From Planctomyces sp. (GTDB lineage Bacteria > Planctomycetota > Planctomycetia > Planctomycetales > Planctomycetaceae), in the NCBI GenBank assembly GCA_005778115.1, contig SXKJ01000432.1, positions 1 to 48,046 of the forward strand: 48,046 nucleotides of DNA, read 5' to 3'. The translations under genes were made by a program, and so were the position numbers. Below, in pieces: positions 16,430 to 24,512 of this stretch (positions are counted from its first letter, which is position 1; each line of letters starts with the position of its first letter). The notes under the pieces were generated by a model. That model saw nothing but the letters and a program-made list of their open reading frames with translations. It was not told the origin of the DNA and did no database searches.

Positions 16430-17875
16430 ATGCTTGCCAATTTCTGTGGCCGAACACGACGTGAGTTCTTGTGGCAGTCCGGAGCCGGGTTCACTGGAGT
16501 TGCGCTGGCCGGATTGCTCGACCAGCCGTTCTTTGCACAAGCGGCTGGCGGAAAGACGGCGTTCGCAAATCCGCTGGCACCGAAGAAGCCCCACTTCGAT
16601 GCACCCGCTAAGAGCGTCATTTTTCTCTACATGTATGGTGGTCCTAGTCATATTGACACATTTGATTATAAGCCGTCGATGATTGGCCGCGATAACCAGA
16701 CGATCGCGGTTAAGACCTTTGGGCGAGGTGGAAAGAAGAACCAAGGGCGGATCGTCGAGCCGCGTTGGAAGTTTCAGCAGTACGGACAGTGCGGTCATTG
16801 GGTCAGCGAGCTGTTTCCGAATCTCGCGAAGCATGTGGATGACATCGCGTTTCTGCATTCGATGACGGCCGACTCGCCGATTCACGGCTCGGCGATGTTG
16901 CAGATGAATACCGGCAAGGTGCAGAGCGGTTCGCCGTGCATCGGTTCGTGGATGAATTACGGACTCGGCACCGAGAACGAAAATCTTCCCGGCTTCGTGG
17001 TGATGCTCGACCCGCGCGGCGGTCCGATCAGCGGTGCGAAGAATTGGAACAGCGGCTACATGCCAGCGCAATATGAGGGAACCATCTTCCGCTCGCAGGG
17101 GACGCCGATTCTCGATCTGGCTCGACCGGCAGAATTGAGCGAGGCCGGTCAACGGCGATTGCTCGATACGCTGCGCGAATTCAATGAGGACCACGCGATG
17201 CGGCTGGGCAACGATTCCAAACTGGCCGCTCGCGTGGCCAGCTACGAGCTGGCGTTCAAGATGCAGTCGTCCGCGCCTGAAGCGGTTGATTTCGCAAAGG
17301 AACCGCAACACATCCAAGAGATGTACGGCCTCAATGACAAGCGTTGTGGCACGGTTGCTCGGCAATGCTTGCTGGCACGGCGGTTGGTCGAACGGGGCGT
17401 GCGATTCGTGCAGATTTACTCTGGCGGAGCACACAACGACGATAACTGGGACGCCCACGGCGATCTCAAGCACAACCATGAATTGCACGCAGGCGAGACG
17501 GATCAACCGATCGCCGCGCTGCTGACCGACCTCAAAGCTCGCGGCTTGCTCGACTCCACGCTGATCGTCTGGGGTGGCGAGTTCGGCCGGCAACCGACCG
17601 CCGAATACGAGAAGGGGACTGGCCGCGATCACAACGCTTACGGATTCACGATGTGGGCCGCTGGCGGTGGCGTCAAAGGAGGCATTTCCGTCGGCACGAC
17701 GGATGAACTCGGTAGTGCGGCGGTTGAGAAACCGTTCCACGTCAAACATTTGCACGCCACGATGCTGCATCAACTCGGTCTCGATCCGGATCGGCTGACG
17801 TACTTTTATGGCGGCCTCGATCAGAAACTGGTCGGCGTTGAAGGAGCCGAACCGATCCGTGAGATCATGAGCTGA
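16430..17875 (+). CDS. DUF1501 family Tat-exported protein
   Basis: A 481-residue protein with a twin-arginine leader (RTRREFLWQSGAGFTGVALA). GGAGG lies 7 bases before the ATG at 16430; a GTG one codon earlier is also open. The DUF1501 marks are VIFLYMYGGPSHIDTFDYKP after the leader, PIHGSAMLQMNTGKVQSGSP, and GGEFGRQPTAE with AYGFTMWAAGGGVKGG near the end. The family is related to sulfatases/alkaline phosphatases in fold, and it almost always sits next to a DUF1549/1553 gene, as here. The two are probably one operon working on the same exported substrate, which is unknown. Confidence 0.92.
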   Translation: MLANFCGRTRREFLWQSGAGFTGVALAGLLDQPFFAQAAGGKTAFANPLAPKKPHFDAPAKSVIFLYMYGGPSHIDTFDYKPSMIGRDNQTIAVKTFGRGGKKNQGRIVEPRWKFQQYGQCGHWVSELFPNLAKHVDDIAFLHSMTADSPIHGSAMLQMNTGKVQSGSPCIGSWMNYGLGTENENLPGFVVMLDPRGGPISGAKNWNSGYMPAQYEGTIFRSQGTPILDLARPAELSEAGQRRLLDTLREFNEDHAMRLGNDSKLAARVASYELAFKMQSSAPEAVDFAKEPQHIQEMYGLNDKRCGTVARQCLLARRLVERGVRFVQIYSGGAHNDDNWDAHGDLKHNHELHAGETDQPIAALLTDLKARGLLDSTLIVWGGEFGRQPTAEYEKGTGRDHNAYGFTMWAAGGGVKGGISVGTTDELGSAAVEKPFHVKHLHATMLHQLGLDPDRLTYFYGGLDQKLVGVEGAEPIREIMS

Positions 17876-17890
17876 TCCCCGCTGCGGTCC

Positions 17891-17954
17891 ATCATTCTGT
17901 TCCCCATGATTTTGCCACAAAAGTTTTGGGCAAAATCATGGGAAACAGGATCAT
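17891..17954. terminator. Inverted repeat between convergent genes
   Basis: CCCATGATTTTGCC (about 17903-17917) and GGCAAAATCATGGG (17929-17942) are complementary, and the match extends outward with ATCATTCTGTT against AACAGGATCAT. It occupies the whole space between the convergent DUF1501 and 1,399-residue genes, so it can serve as a two-way terminator. Its symmetric extension also makes it look like a dispersed palindromic element. Confidence 0.65.
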
Positions 17955-20900
17955 TTAGGCGGGCGGTTCGGGCGGCTTCTTTTTTGAGGCACGTTTCCGG
18001 GGCGTGAGTTGCAGCCACGAGTCGAGTTGTTTGCTGAGGTCGTCCAGACCGACGACGCGGGGTGTGACGTTGAACTCGGCTTCGGCGGGGGAGTTGGCGG
18101 ACGATGGGAAGTTGAGTCGCAAGACTTCCTTTTCGAGGTTCTGCATCCAGGCGGGAAGCTCGATGCCGGAGCCGGTGCTGTCGGCGAGGTAAGCGTCGAT
18201 CTCGCGGCGCAGACTGTCGAAGGACGGCGACTCGGCACGTTGAGCTTGAGCGTCGGCCACCACTTGCGGGAGGTGTGCGAGCATCCGGTTCACGGCCAGC
18301 GGCTTCGTGAAATGCTCATTGAGTCGATCGCTGACGGCGGGGAGCCTCATGCCGTATTTGCGCTCGGCGGCGTTCAGGCGGCGAAGATGTCCGGCGGCGG
18401 ATTCACGGGCGCGTTTCTCGAAACTGCGCTCCCAGGCAGCGACAGCCTCTTGCAGGTTGCCATGACAGAGGACTTGGTGGGCCAGGTTCAGCGGCGTGAA
18501 GTTCCAAGCGTCGCGGTCGTAATCTGCTTCGACTCGCAGGAAGTCGAGCAGGAAGAAAAACTTCTCGCCGTAGTCGGACTGAGTCGTGGTTGTATTGTAT
18601 TCCAAGAAGCGGTCGAACTTGTCGACGACCGTCATGTAGATCAGTTCCAGCACATGCACAACGTGATCGGTTTCGATTGCTCCGTTATCGAGGGCTTCCA
18701 AGAGCGGACTGGGACGCAACGGGTCTTGCGACTCGGCAAGGAAGTTCAAAAACCACGGAATCCCGTTGTGCAGGATCGCTCGCACGTTGCCGAGCGTCAG
18801 CATCTTGGCGTGAAACAGTTCGGCTCCAAACTTGGTAATGAACTCGCGGACTTCGTCCCAGACGGCGTCTCGCTTCATGCTCTCGACGGCTGAAAGCCGC
18901 ATCGTCGCGCTGTGGCTGACCCATTCCTCGACGAACGGTTTCATCAGACTGTGCAGCAACTCCACCAGTTTTTCTTGCGGAAACGTGCCGTCGTCCCAAG
19001 TCGCGGCCGAACGGAGCAGCGCCTCGGCCGAGGATCGGACGGCTGTGCGGAACAGTCGGTCGAATTCGGTGACCGCCATCTCGCCGGGGCGCGACGACTT
19101 CTCCATGCGATGCGCGGTTCGCAGCAGATGCCACGTCTCTTTGAGCAGTCCGAATCGCGGGAGTTGCGTGAGCAGGAAGCGGATGTCCGATTGCAGAAGC
19201 CGCGCGGCGAGCACCTGCTTCGGGTGCCCACCGACATCGAGCGGCACATACAAGAGCGGCTTGCGGGCGAGCATCGTCAGCAGGCTGGGGAGCGTCGCTT
19301 TGACTTCGTCTACATCGCCGCGCAAGACGGCTCGGTACAGCGCGGTCATGTGCAGGTCGTCATTCGCGGCTTTGGATTTCTTACGAGTATCGCCACCGGG
19401 CAGGAAGCAACCGAGGCCACGTTCGCCAATGCGGCAGGCCAACTGCGCGGCGATCACCGTTTGCACCATGTAGAGCTTCGTCTGCAATTGCAGGTCGTAT
19501 TCGACGTTTGAGTCGTGCTCGCCGGAGGGTGTGGCGATCTCGAAGTCCCAGAGCGCTCCCATCAGCTTGCGGAGTCCGTGCTGCATCTCGCCGAGATGTT
19601 TGACCCAGCCGCTGATCACCGCTTGCGGGTCTTCGAGGTCGGGCCGGCGAGCCTCTTTCGGATTGCGTTGAAGTCCGGCCGGCGGGTTGCGCATCAAGCA
19701 GGCGACCGCCAATTGCCACAACTGCGCTAGCGTGACCGCAAACTTCAACCGTGGCTCCAGGGCCTTGCTGAGGTATTCCATTTCGGTTGAACCGGGGGCA
19801 GCACCATCGTCCATCAATTCGCCGGAGACGCCATCGTCCGCGCTGTCTTTGAACGAGACATCTTCGTACGCATTGCGAAACGGATTGTCTTCGTCGTACT
19901 CGTCGTCTGGGTCGAGCAGTCCGCCGTCATCGTCATCGAAATCACCGAGTTCATCGTCGAGCGATTCCTGCTTCGGCTTCTTCTTTTTCTTGGGCCGATC
20001 ATCGGCTAGTCCGTCGAGCACGGGTACTTCCCAGAACTCGCCGGCGTTGACTTCGAGATAGGAGAAGAACCGTCGAATCAACGGCCAGCGGTCAGGGCTC
20101 GTCGTTCCGCCTTTCGGCGGTTCCTCGGCGGTTGCTTCTCCATCCGCTGACCGCCTAAAGGCGGGACTAAGAACGTCCGGTTCGGCGGTGACTTGCGTCA
20201 TCCATTCGGTCAGCAGCGCGGGCAGCGAATACGAGCCGGACTCGATGCCGACCTCTTCGTTTTGGCTGAGCCATTGCATCAACAGCGCCATCGCCGCGAC
20301 GTAGTCTTCTTTTTCGAGCAACGCCTTCACGACGAGAGCATACGACTTCGCGGTTGTGAAGCGGTCGATGTGTCGCCGCCAAAAGCTGACGTCGCCCGCC
20401 GCTTCGCCCGCCGCTCGCCATTCGGAGAGGACGTCGGCGACGTGCGTGGCGGATTCCCAACTCTCGCGTCCCGCGACGTGCGGCATGTCTTCGACGGTGA
20501 CGCTCGCGAATTGATCCCAATACTCGGCGAACGTGCGGAAGCAGTCAGACAACCGGCGTGTGAGTTCGCGATCGCCCTGTGCGGCGGACTCGCCCAACGC
20601 TCGTGAGTAGACCGAGAGGTATTGCTCGACGATCGACAGTAACTCTTCCAACCGCTGATCGGGGATGCTGTCCTCACGCGACGAGAACAACGGGAACAGA
20701 CCTTGAAAACCGAGGATGTTCCACGGATCGGGGAACGCTCCGCATTCGATGCCCCGTTTGAAGTGGTCTTCAATCTCCGCGATCAACGACACTGCCGGCA
20801 GAAGCTCGCCGGAACTGAGATGCCGATGCGCGGCGGTCATCCGCCAATGGACTTCGCAGGCGAAGCGTGCGGCGACCGACGGGATTACGGCTGCGGTTTC

Positions 20901-22154
20901 TCGGGCGGCCTGCGGTCGGCCCAGCATCGCGTACAACCCAGCGAGATGCCGGTATTGAATTTGTCTCGCCCCGTAATTCGCGAGATACAAATTCAGCGAC
21001 TGCCGCACATGCCCGAACGGCTGCTGCGTTTTCTTGGCGGCGGATTTCAGACGTTGTCCGCGCTCCCCTTTCGCATCGTCCAGCAGCCGTTCGTAAAAGG
21101 CATCGCGCTGCCGAGCAACACGCGGCAGCAGTGAGGTCAGGGTAATCGTCGAGTCGTGTGTGTCCGGACCCGAACCGCTGATCGCCGAAGCCATCAGCAT
21201 TGTGCCGCACAACACCGAGGCCGCGTCAAACAGCGATTCCTCCGGCGGTTGATCTGTCTGCTCGGCCATCCAATTCAGCAGCGAGTCCAGGATGATCTTC
21301 CGCAAAATGAACCGGCGGAAATTCCCCTTGTTGTCGATGAAGTGCGGATCCCATTCGCCGAACATGTAGTTCGTGCGTTTGTAAACCGGATGGTTGTGGT
21401 CGTGAGCACGCACGTCGCAGGCAATCTCGTCCAGATTCCGCAGATCGAAGTAGGCGTTCTGCAACAGGTTCGCCGGCACTCCCTGCATCAACTCCATCGT
21501 CTTCGTGATGAGTTCCTGATACGGCCCGCGACCCGCACCGACTCCTTGGAAATAGATCGGCACCGGCCGAAAACGCTCTTTGGGATACGGCTCCATCTTG
21601 CGGTCGTTATCAAGAATTGCGACCGGACGGAAACCAATGAAGTCGTTGAGTGAATCGAGCGCTCCGCTGACAATCCGCTCGGTCTCTTCCCACGGCGAAC
21701 CTTGAGCCAGCACCGCCTCAAACAACCGAGCGAGAAACAATGGCTGCTGGAAGTCGGCGTCGCTGAGATGGAAGAGCAAGTCCCCATGATGCTGCCGATA
21801 CGCCGGCCAGAGATCATGGAACGTCAGCTTGAGCACCGCTCTCGCCTGTGCCGAATCCTTAAACGCCGCCGAAGTCGTTTCGAGTTCGCCAAGCCGAGCG
21901 AGCAGCGCCGCCTCAAACGAACCCCACGGATTTGGCCAGCCCCACTCCGGATGGCAGCGATTCAGCCGATCCTGAAACTTCACATCCGGCTTGCCGCCGG
22001 AGAAATTCAGATATCCGAGAATGTCCTGAAACCCGCTGGCCAAAGCGGCGGTCGGGACATCTTTGGAGACATTGGGTGCCAGAGCGTTCGGCAAACTCTC
22101 CGGTTCAGAGGGAGTTGCCTCAGCGGCATCCCCGGTTGGCTGGCTTCCCGACAT
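17955..22154 (-). CDS. Large conserved-looking hypothetical protein
   Basis: A 1,399-residue soluble protein; I take the ATG at 22154 (MSGSQPTGDAAEATPSEPES), since the only upstream option is a TTG at 22250. There is no signal peptide or membrane segment. The N-terminal 350 residues are rich in aromatic and charged residues (for example RTNYMFGEWDPHFIDNKGNF). The middle has many helix pairs resembling TPR/HEAT-like solenoids. A very acidic linker (DDELGDFDDDDGGLLDPDDE) lies near the centre, flanked by KKKKK. The tail is basic and proline-rich (KRASKKKPPEPPA). Residues about 661-686 come from a palindromic repeat inserted in frame. I do not recognise a family. A scaffold or adaptor role is a guess from the solenoid character. 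Confidence 0.75.
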   Translation of the reverse strand: MSGSQPTGDAAEATPSEPESLPNALAPNVSKDVPTAALASGFQDILGYLNFSGGKPDVKFQDRLNRCHPEWGWPNPWGSFEAALLARLGELETTSAAFKDSAQARAVLKLTFHDLWPAYRQHHGDLLFHLSDADFQQPLFLARLFEAVLAQGSPWEETERIVSGALDSLNDFIGFRPVAILDNDRKMEPYPKERFRPVPIYFQGVGAGRGPYQELITKTMELMQGVPANLLQNAYFDLRNLDEIACDVRAHDHNHPVYKRTNYMFGEWDPHFIDNKGNFRRFILRKIILDSLLNWMAEQTDQPPEESLFDAASVLCGTMLMASAISGSGPDTHDSTITLTSLLPRVARQRDAFYERLLDDAKGERGQRLKSAAKKTQQPFGHVRQSLNLYLANYGARQIQYRHLAGLYAMLGRPQAARETAAVIPSVAARFACEVHWRMTAAHRHLSSGELLPAVSLIAEIEDHFKRGIECGAFPDPWNILGFQGLFPLFSSREDSIPDQRLEELLSIVEQYLSVYSRALGESAAQGDRELTRRLSDCFRTFAEYWDQFASVTVEDMPHVAGRESWESATHVADVLSEWRAAGEAAGDVSFWRRHIDRFTTAKSYALVVKALLEKEDYVAAMALLMQWLSQNEEVGIESGSYSLPALLTEWMTQVTAEPDVLSPAFRRSADGEATAEEPPKGGTTSPDRWPLIRRFFSYLEVNAGEFWEVPVLDGLADDRPKKKKKPKQESLDDELGDFDDDDGGLLDPDDEYDEDNPFRNAYEDVSFKDSADDGVSGELMDDGAAPGSTEMEYLSKALEPRLKFAVTLAQLWQLAVACLMRNPPAGLQRNPKEARRPDLEDPQAVISGWVKHLGEMQHGLRKLMGALWDFEIATPSGEHDSNVEYDLQLQTKLYMVQTVIAAQLACRIGERGLGCFLPGGDTRKKSKAANDDLHMTALYRAVLRGDVDEVKATLPSLLTMLARKPLLYVPLDVGGHPKQVLAARLLQSDIRFLLTQLPRFGLLKETWHLLRTAHRMEKSSRPGEMAVTEFDRLFRTAVRSSAEALLRSAATWDDGTFPQEKLVELLHSLMKPFVEEWVSHSATMRLSAVESMKRDAVWDEVREFITKFGAELFHAKMLTLGNVRAILHNGIPWFLNFLAESQDPLRPSPLLEALDNGAIETDHVVHVLELIYMTVVDKFDRFLEYNTTTTQSDYGEKFFFLLDFLRVEADYDRDAWNFTPLNLAHQVLCHGNLQEAVAAWERSFEKRARESAAGHLRRLNAAERKYGMRLPAVSDRLNEHFTKPLAVNRMLAHLPQVVADAQAQRAESPSFDSLRREIDAYLADSTGSGIELPAWMQNLEKEVLRLNFPSSANSPAEAEFNVTPRVVGLDDLSKQLDSWLQLTPRKRASKKKPPEPPA
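20098..20172. repeat. CCGCCTTTCGGCGG-type palindromes inserted in frame
   Basis: Two small palindromes, CGTTCCGCCTTTCGGCGG (about 20100-20118) and GACCGCCTAAAGGCGGGACT (20147-20166), lie in opposite orientation 30 bases apart inside the large orphan. They encode the low-complexity segment SPAFRRSADGEATAEEPPKG. The frame is preserved across the 75 bases. Confidence 0.7.
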
Positions 22155-22253
22155 AAACGATGTGATTCCCGGCAGGCTCAGAAAAACGATTCGGTCGGCA
22201 GTTTCGCGAACGGTCGAAGGGTTGGGAAGGATGACACATCCGCGTCCCAAAGG

Positions 22254-24077
22254 TCACACCAGACCGGCGAACTTGAGCACCCCCATCACGCCAAGGAATG
22301 AGAAGTACACGCCGCCGAACGCCATCAGCACGCGGATAAGGAGACTGGGGCGGATTTCGCGTGGGAGCAGGATCGTGTTGACGGCGATTGTGTGCCAGCA
22401 ACTGAACGCGAACGCGAAGTTGTAGCCGGTCGTTGCCAGTTGAAAGACTTTGGCCGCTCCGCTGCCGGCAAACCAAATGATCGAGAGGCACGCGACGGCG
22501 TACGCGACCAACACGCCGAAGTAGACGTACTTGATGAACTTCGTATCGAGCACTCGGAGTTGCGGAAGCGCCGTCCAGCAGACATCGACCCAGCGACGAA
22601 CGAAACCATCCACGGTCGAAATCATGCTCGTCATCAGCACGAGAAAACCGCAGAACAGAGTCGCAATGCGCAGCCCCGACGACCAGCTTGGCCCGGTCAA
22701 CCACGACATCGACGGCTGAGCGGCCAAAGTTCCCTCGTTCGGGGTCAACGCCGTTTTCGCCATCCCCTCCGAAGTCATCGCCGCCACGAGATCCCCATCG
22801 ACCTCCATGCCGCGTTGCAGAAAGCCGACGGACAAGATGCTTGGCAAAGAGACTCCGATCAAGCAGGCCATCATCCACACACAGATTTGATCGCGAGCCA
22901 CATGCCGATACCAACCTCGCCAACGTGGCAGCGATTCCTCCGTCACTTGAAAGACGCAGCCAACGTGCGACAACTCAATGCCGTGGCCGCCGACGATGCT
23001 GGGAATCGCCCCGACATGATGTCCCATGCCCCAGCCTTGGTCGCGAGTGAAATTGCTGATCGGGGTGTTAGTCAGTCCGCCGTTGCCGGCGATCGCGGCC
23101 AATCCGGCGATAAAGCCGATCAGCGCCCAATCGACTTTCGGCAACCGGCCCTCGGTGAGCAGTGAGATCACGAAGTTATCGATGTTGGGACCGTCCCCTT
23201 TGCCATCTCCGTCTTTGTCCACAAACTTGATCGGCTTGCCGTTGGAGTCTTTCTCCCACGCGTCCGGTTTTCCGTCACCGTTGGTGTCCACCGACTTCGG
23301 TAGCGTCTCGACGACATCCAGGTGGCCATCGCCGTCGAAGTCTTCGCCGGGATCGAGCGTGCCGTTTTCATTGCGATCCTCGCCGGTACTGATCGGCACT
23401 GTGCCGACCTTGAAAAGCCCCGACGCAATCTCAAACCAGTGGGATGGCCGCGAATAGACCGCCGACACGAACAGCAGGAAGCCGATCACAATCACCAGCT
23501 TCGCGGACATGATGACTTTCAGCGAGTTGAAGACCTTGCCACCGATCAACAGCGGAAAGACGCACAGAAAGAAGATGCCGGTCGAGACAAACTTGTGGAG
23601 CCACCAGTGCGTGGTCTCTGGCTCGAATTTGACGATGAACATCTTCTCGACGACGACCGCCGCGTTGACCACGAGGTACGGGAAGATCGCTCCCCAATCG
23701 AGCACCACATAAAACACCAGCCAGAACATCGGATGCGGCGGGATGCGAAACTTGCCCGTGAAGATCGGCTCGCCCGTGTAGAGGGCATACCGGCTGATTT
23801 CGATGTTGTAGAGCACCTGCACCAGGATGCTGACGGTCGCGACCCACAGCAGTGCCGCTCCGTACTTTGCCGTCACGGCCGGGCCAGAGAGCCACTCACC
23901 GCCGCCGATGGCTGAGGCTCCCATCACCAGTCCCGGCCCGATCATCGCCAGCAGGCTTTGTCGCGTAAAAATGGGCGCGTCGATCAATTTTCCCGTCGTC
24001 CAGCGTGGCATGACTTTCGAACCGGGATGCGGAGCCTCAAACGCAGCGGCGGACGACGACGGAGATTGATCAGCCAT
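22254..24077 (-). CDS. Nramp-like metal-ion transporter with calcium-loop insertion
   Basis: A 607-residue polytopic membrane protein; start ATG at 24077 (MADQSPSSSAAAFEAPHPGS). The longer frame to 24173 is repeat sequence. Helices include LLAMIGPGLVMGASAIGGGE near 40-60, where Nramp proteins have GPG followed by a DPGN motif; here that motif is altered. Further helices are LLWVATVSILVQVLYNIEIS and about eight more to the C-terminus. Between helices near residues 220 and 300 lies a hydrophilic insert with four EF-loop-like units: DRNENGTLDPGE, DFDGDGHLDVVE, DTNGDGKPDAWE and DKDGDGKGDGPN. These match dockerin/thrombospondin type 3 calcium loops. The protein may be an ion transporter with a calcium-stabilised or calcium-sensing domain. 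The true substrate is not determinable. Confidence 0.78.
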   Translation of the reverse strand: MADQSPSSSAAAFEAPHPGSKVMPRWTTGKLIDAPIFTRQSLLAMIGPGLVMGASAIGGGEWLSGPAVTAKYGAALLWVATVSILVQVLYNIEISRYALYTGEPIFTGKFRIPPHPMFWLVFYVVLDWGAIFPYLVVNAAVVVEKMFIVKFEPETTHWWLHKFVSTGIFFLCVFPLLIGGKVFNSLKVIMSAKLVIVIGFLLFVSAVYSRPSHWFEIASGLFKVGTVPISTGEDRNENGTLDPGEDFDGDGHLDVVETLPKSVDTNGDGKPDAWEKDSNGKPIKFVDKDGDGKGDGPNIDNFVISLLTEGRLPKVDWALIGFIAGLAAIAGNGGLTNTPISNFTRDQGWGMGHHVGAIPSIVGGHGIELSHVGCVFQVTEESLPRWRGWYRHVARDQICVWMMACLIGVSLPSILSVGFLQRGMEVDGDLVAAMTSEGMAKTALTPNEGTLAAQPSMSWLTGPSWSSGLRIATLFCGFLVLMTSMISTVDGFVRRWVDVCWTALPQLRVLDTKFIKYVYFGVLVAYAVACLSIIWFAGSGAAKVFQLATTGYNFAFAFSCWHTIAVNTILLPREIRPSLLIRVLMAFGGVYFSFLGVMGVLKFAGLV

Positions 24078-24512
24078 GGAGTGAACCCAATTCGTTGGTG
24101 AGCCGGAGGGCGTCAGCCCCCGGACAGCGACGTCAATGTCCGGGGGCTGCCGCCCTCCGGCTCGCTGGGACAACTGACTTCATAAAGTCGGATGACGATA
24201 TCCCTGCCCTCTCGCTCTTGCCAGCGTCCGCGATTCAATGTTCGGCGGAACCGGCCGGAGGAAACTGACTTCTGAGCAAGCCTCGGATTGGGTTCAACCG
24301 CTTGCGAGTCTGCGCCGATGTTATGGGTCGTAGCGGTCACAGCGACGGCATCGCCGCCGCATCGGCATTTGTTGCCGACCACTGCAAGGGGGGATCATGA
24401 CGCAGGCGATCGCAGCCTGGTCGTCGACTGAGGACGATGCGCTTCGCCATCGCTGGCTGAAGGTGTCGCAATCGGTGGGTCTCCCGCGGGTTCACGAACT
24501 CGACGGAGCACC
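24078..24512. other. Gene-free divergent promoter region with a palindromic repeat (24100-24163)
   Basis: GAGCCGGAGGGCGTCAGCCC (24100-24119, continuing CCGGACA) pairs with TGTCCGGGGGCTGCCGCCCTCCGGCTC (to 24163). This is a variant of the GGCGTCAGCCCCC element at 35690 and 38107. It abuts the start of the Nramp-like gene. The remaining ~340 bases must carry promoters for this gene and for the motor operon starting at 24513; no box stands out. I see no gene in it. Confidence 0.6.

Noticed and set aside
16082..17920. 612-residue minus-strand frame opposite the DUF1501 gene
   Set aside because: The opposite strand carries the Tat leader and the conserved DUF1501 blocks; the minus frame has no recognisable domain.
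18009..18893. 294-residue plus-strand frame opposite the large orphan
   Set aside because: The main minus-strand frame is open for 1,399 codons with balanced composition. This frame is one of several short antisense openings.
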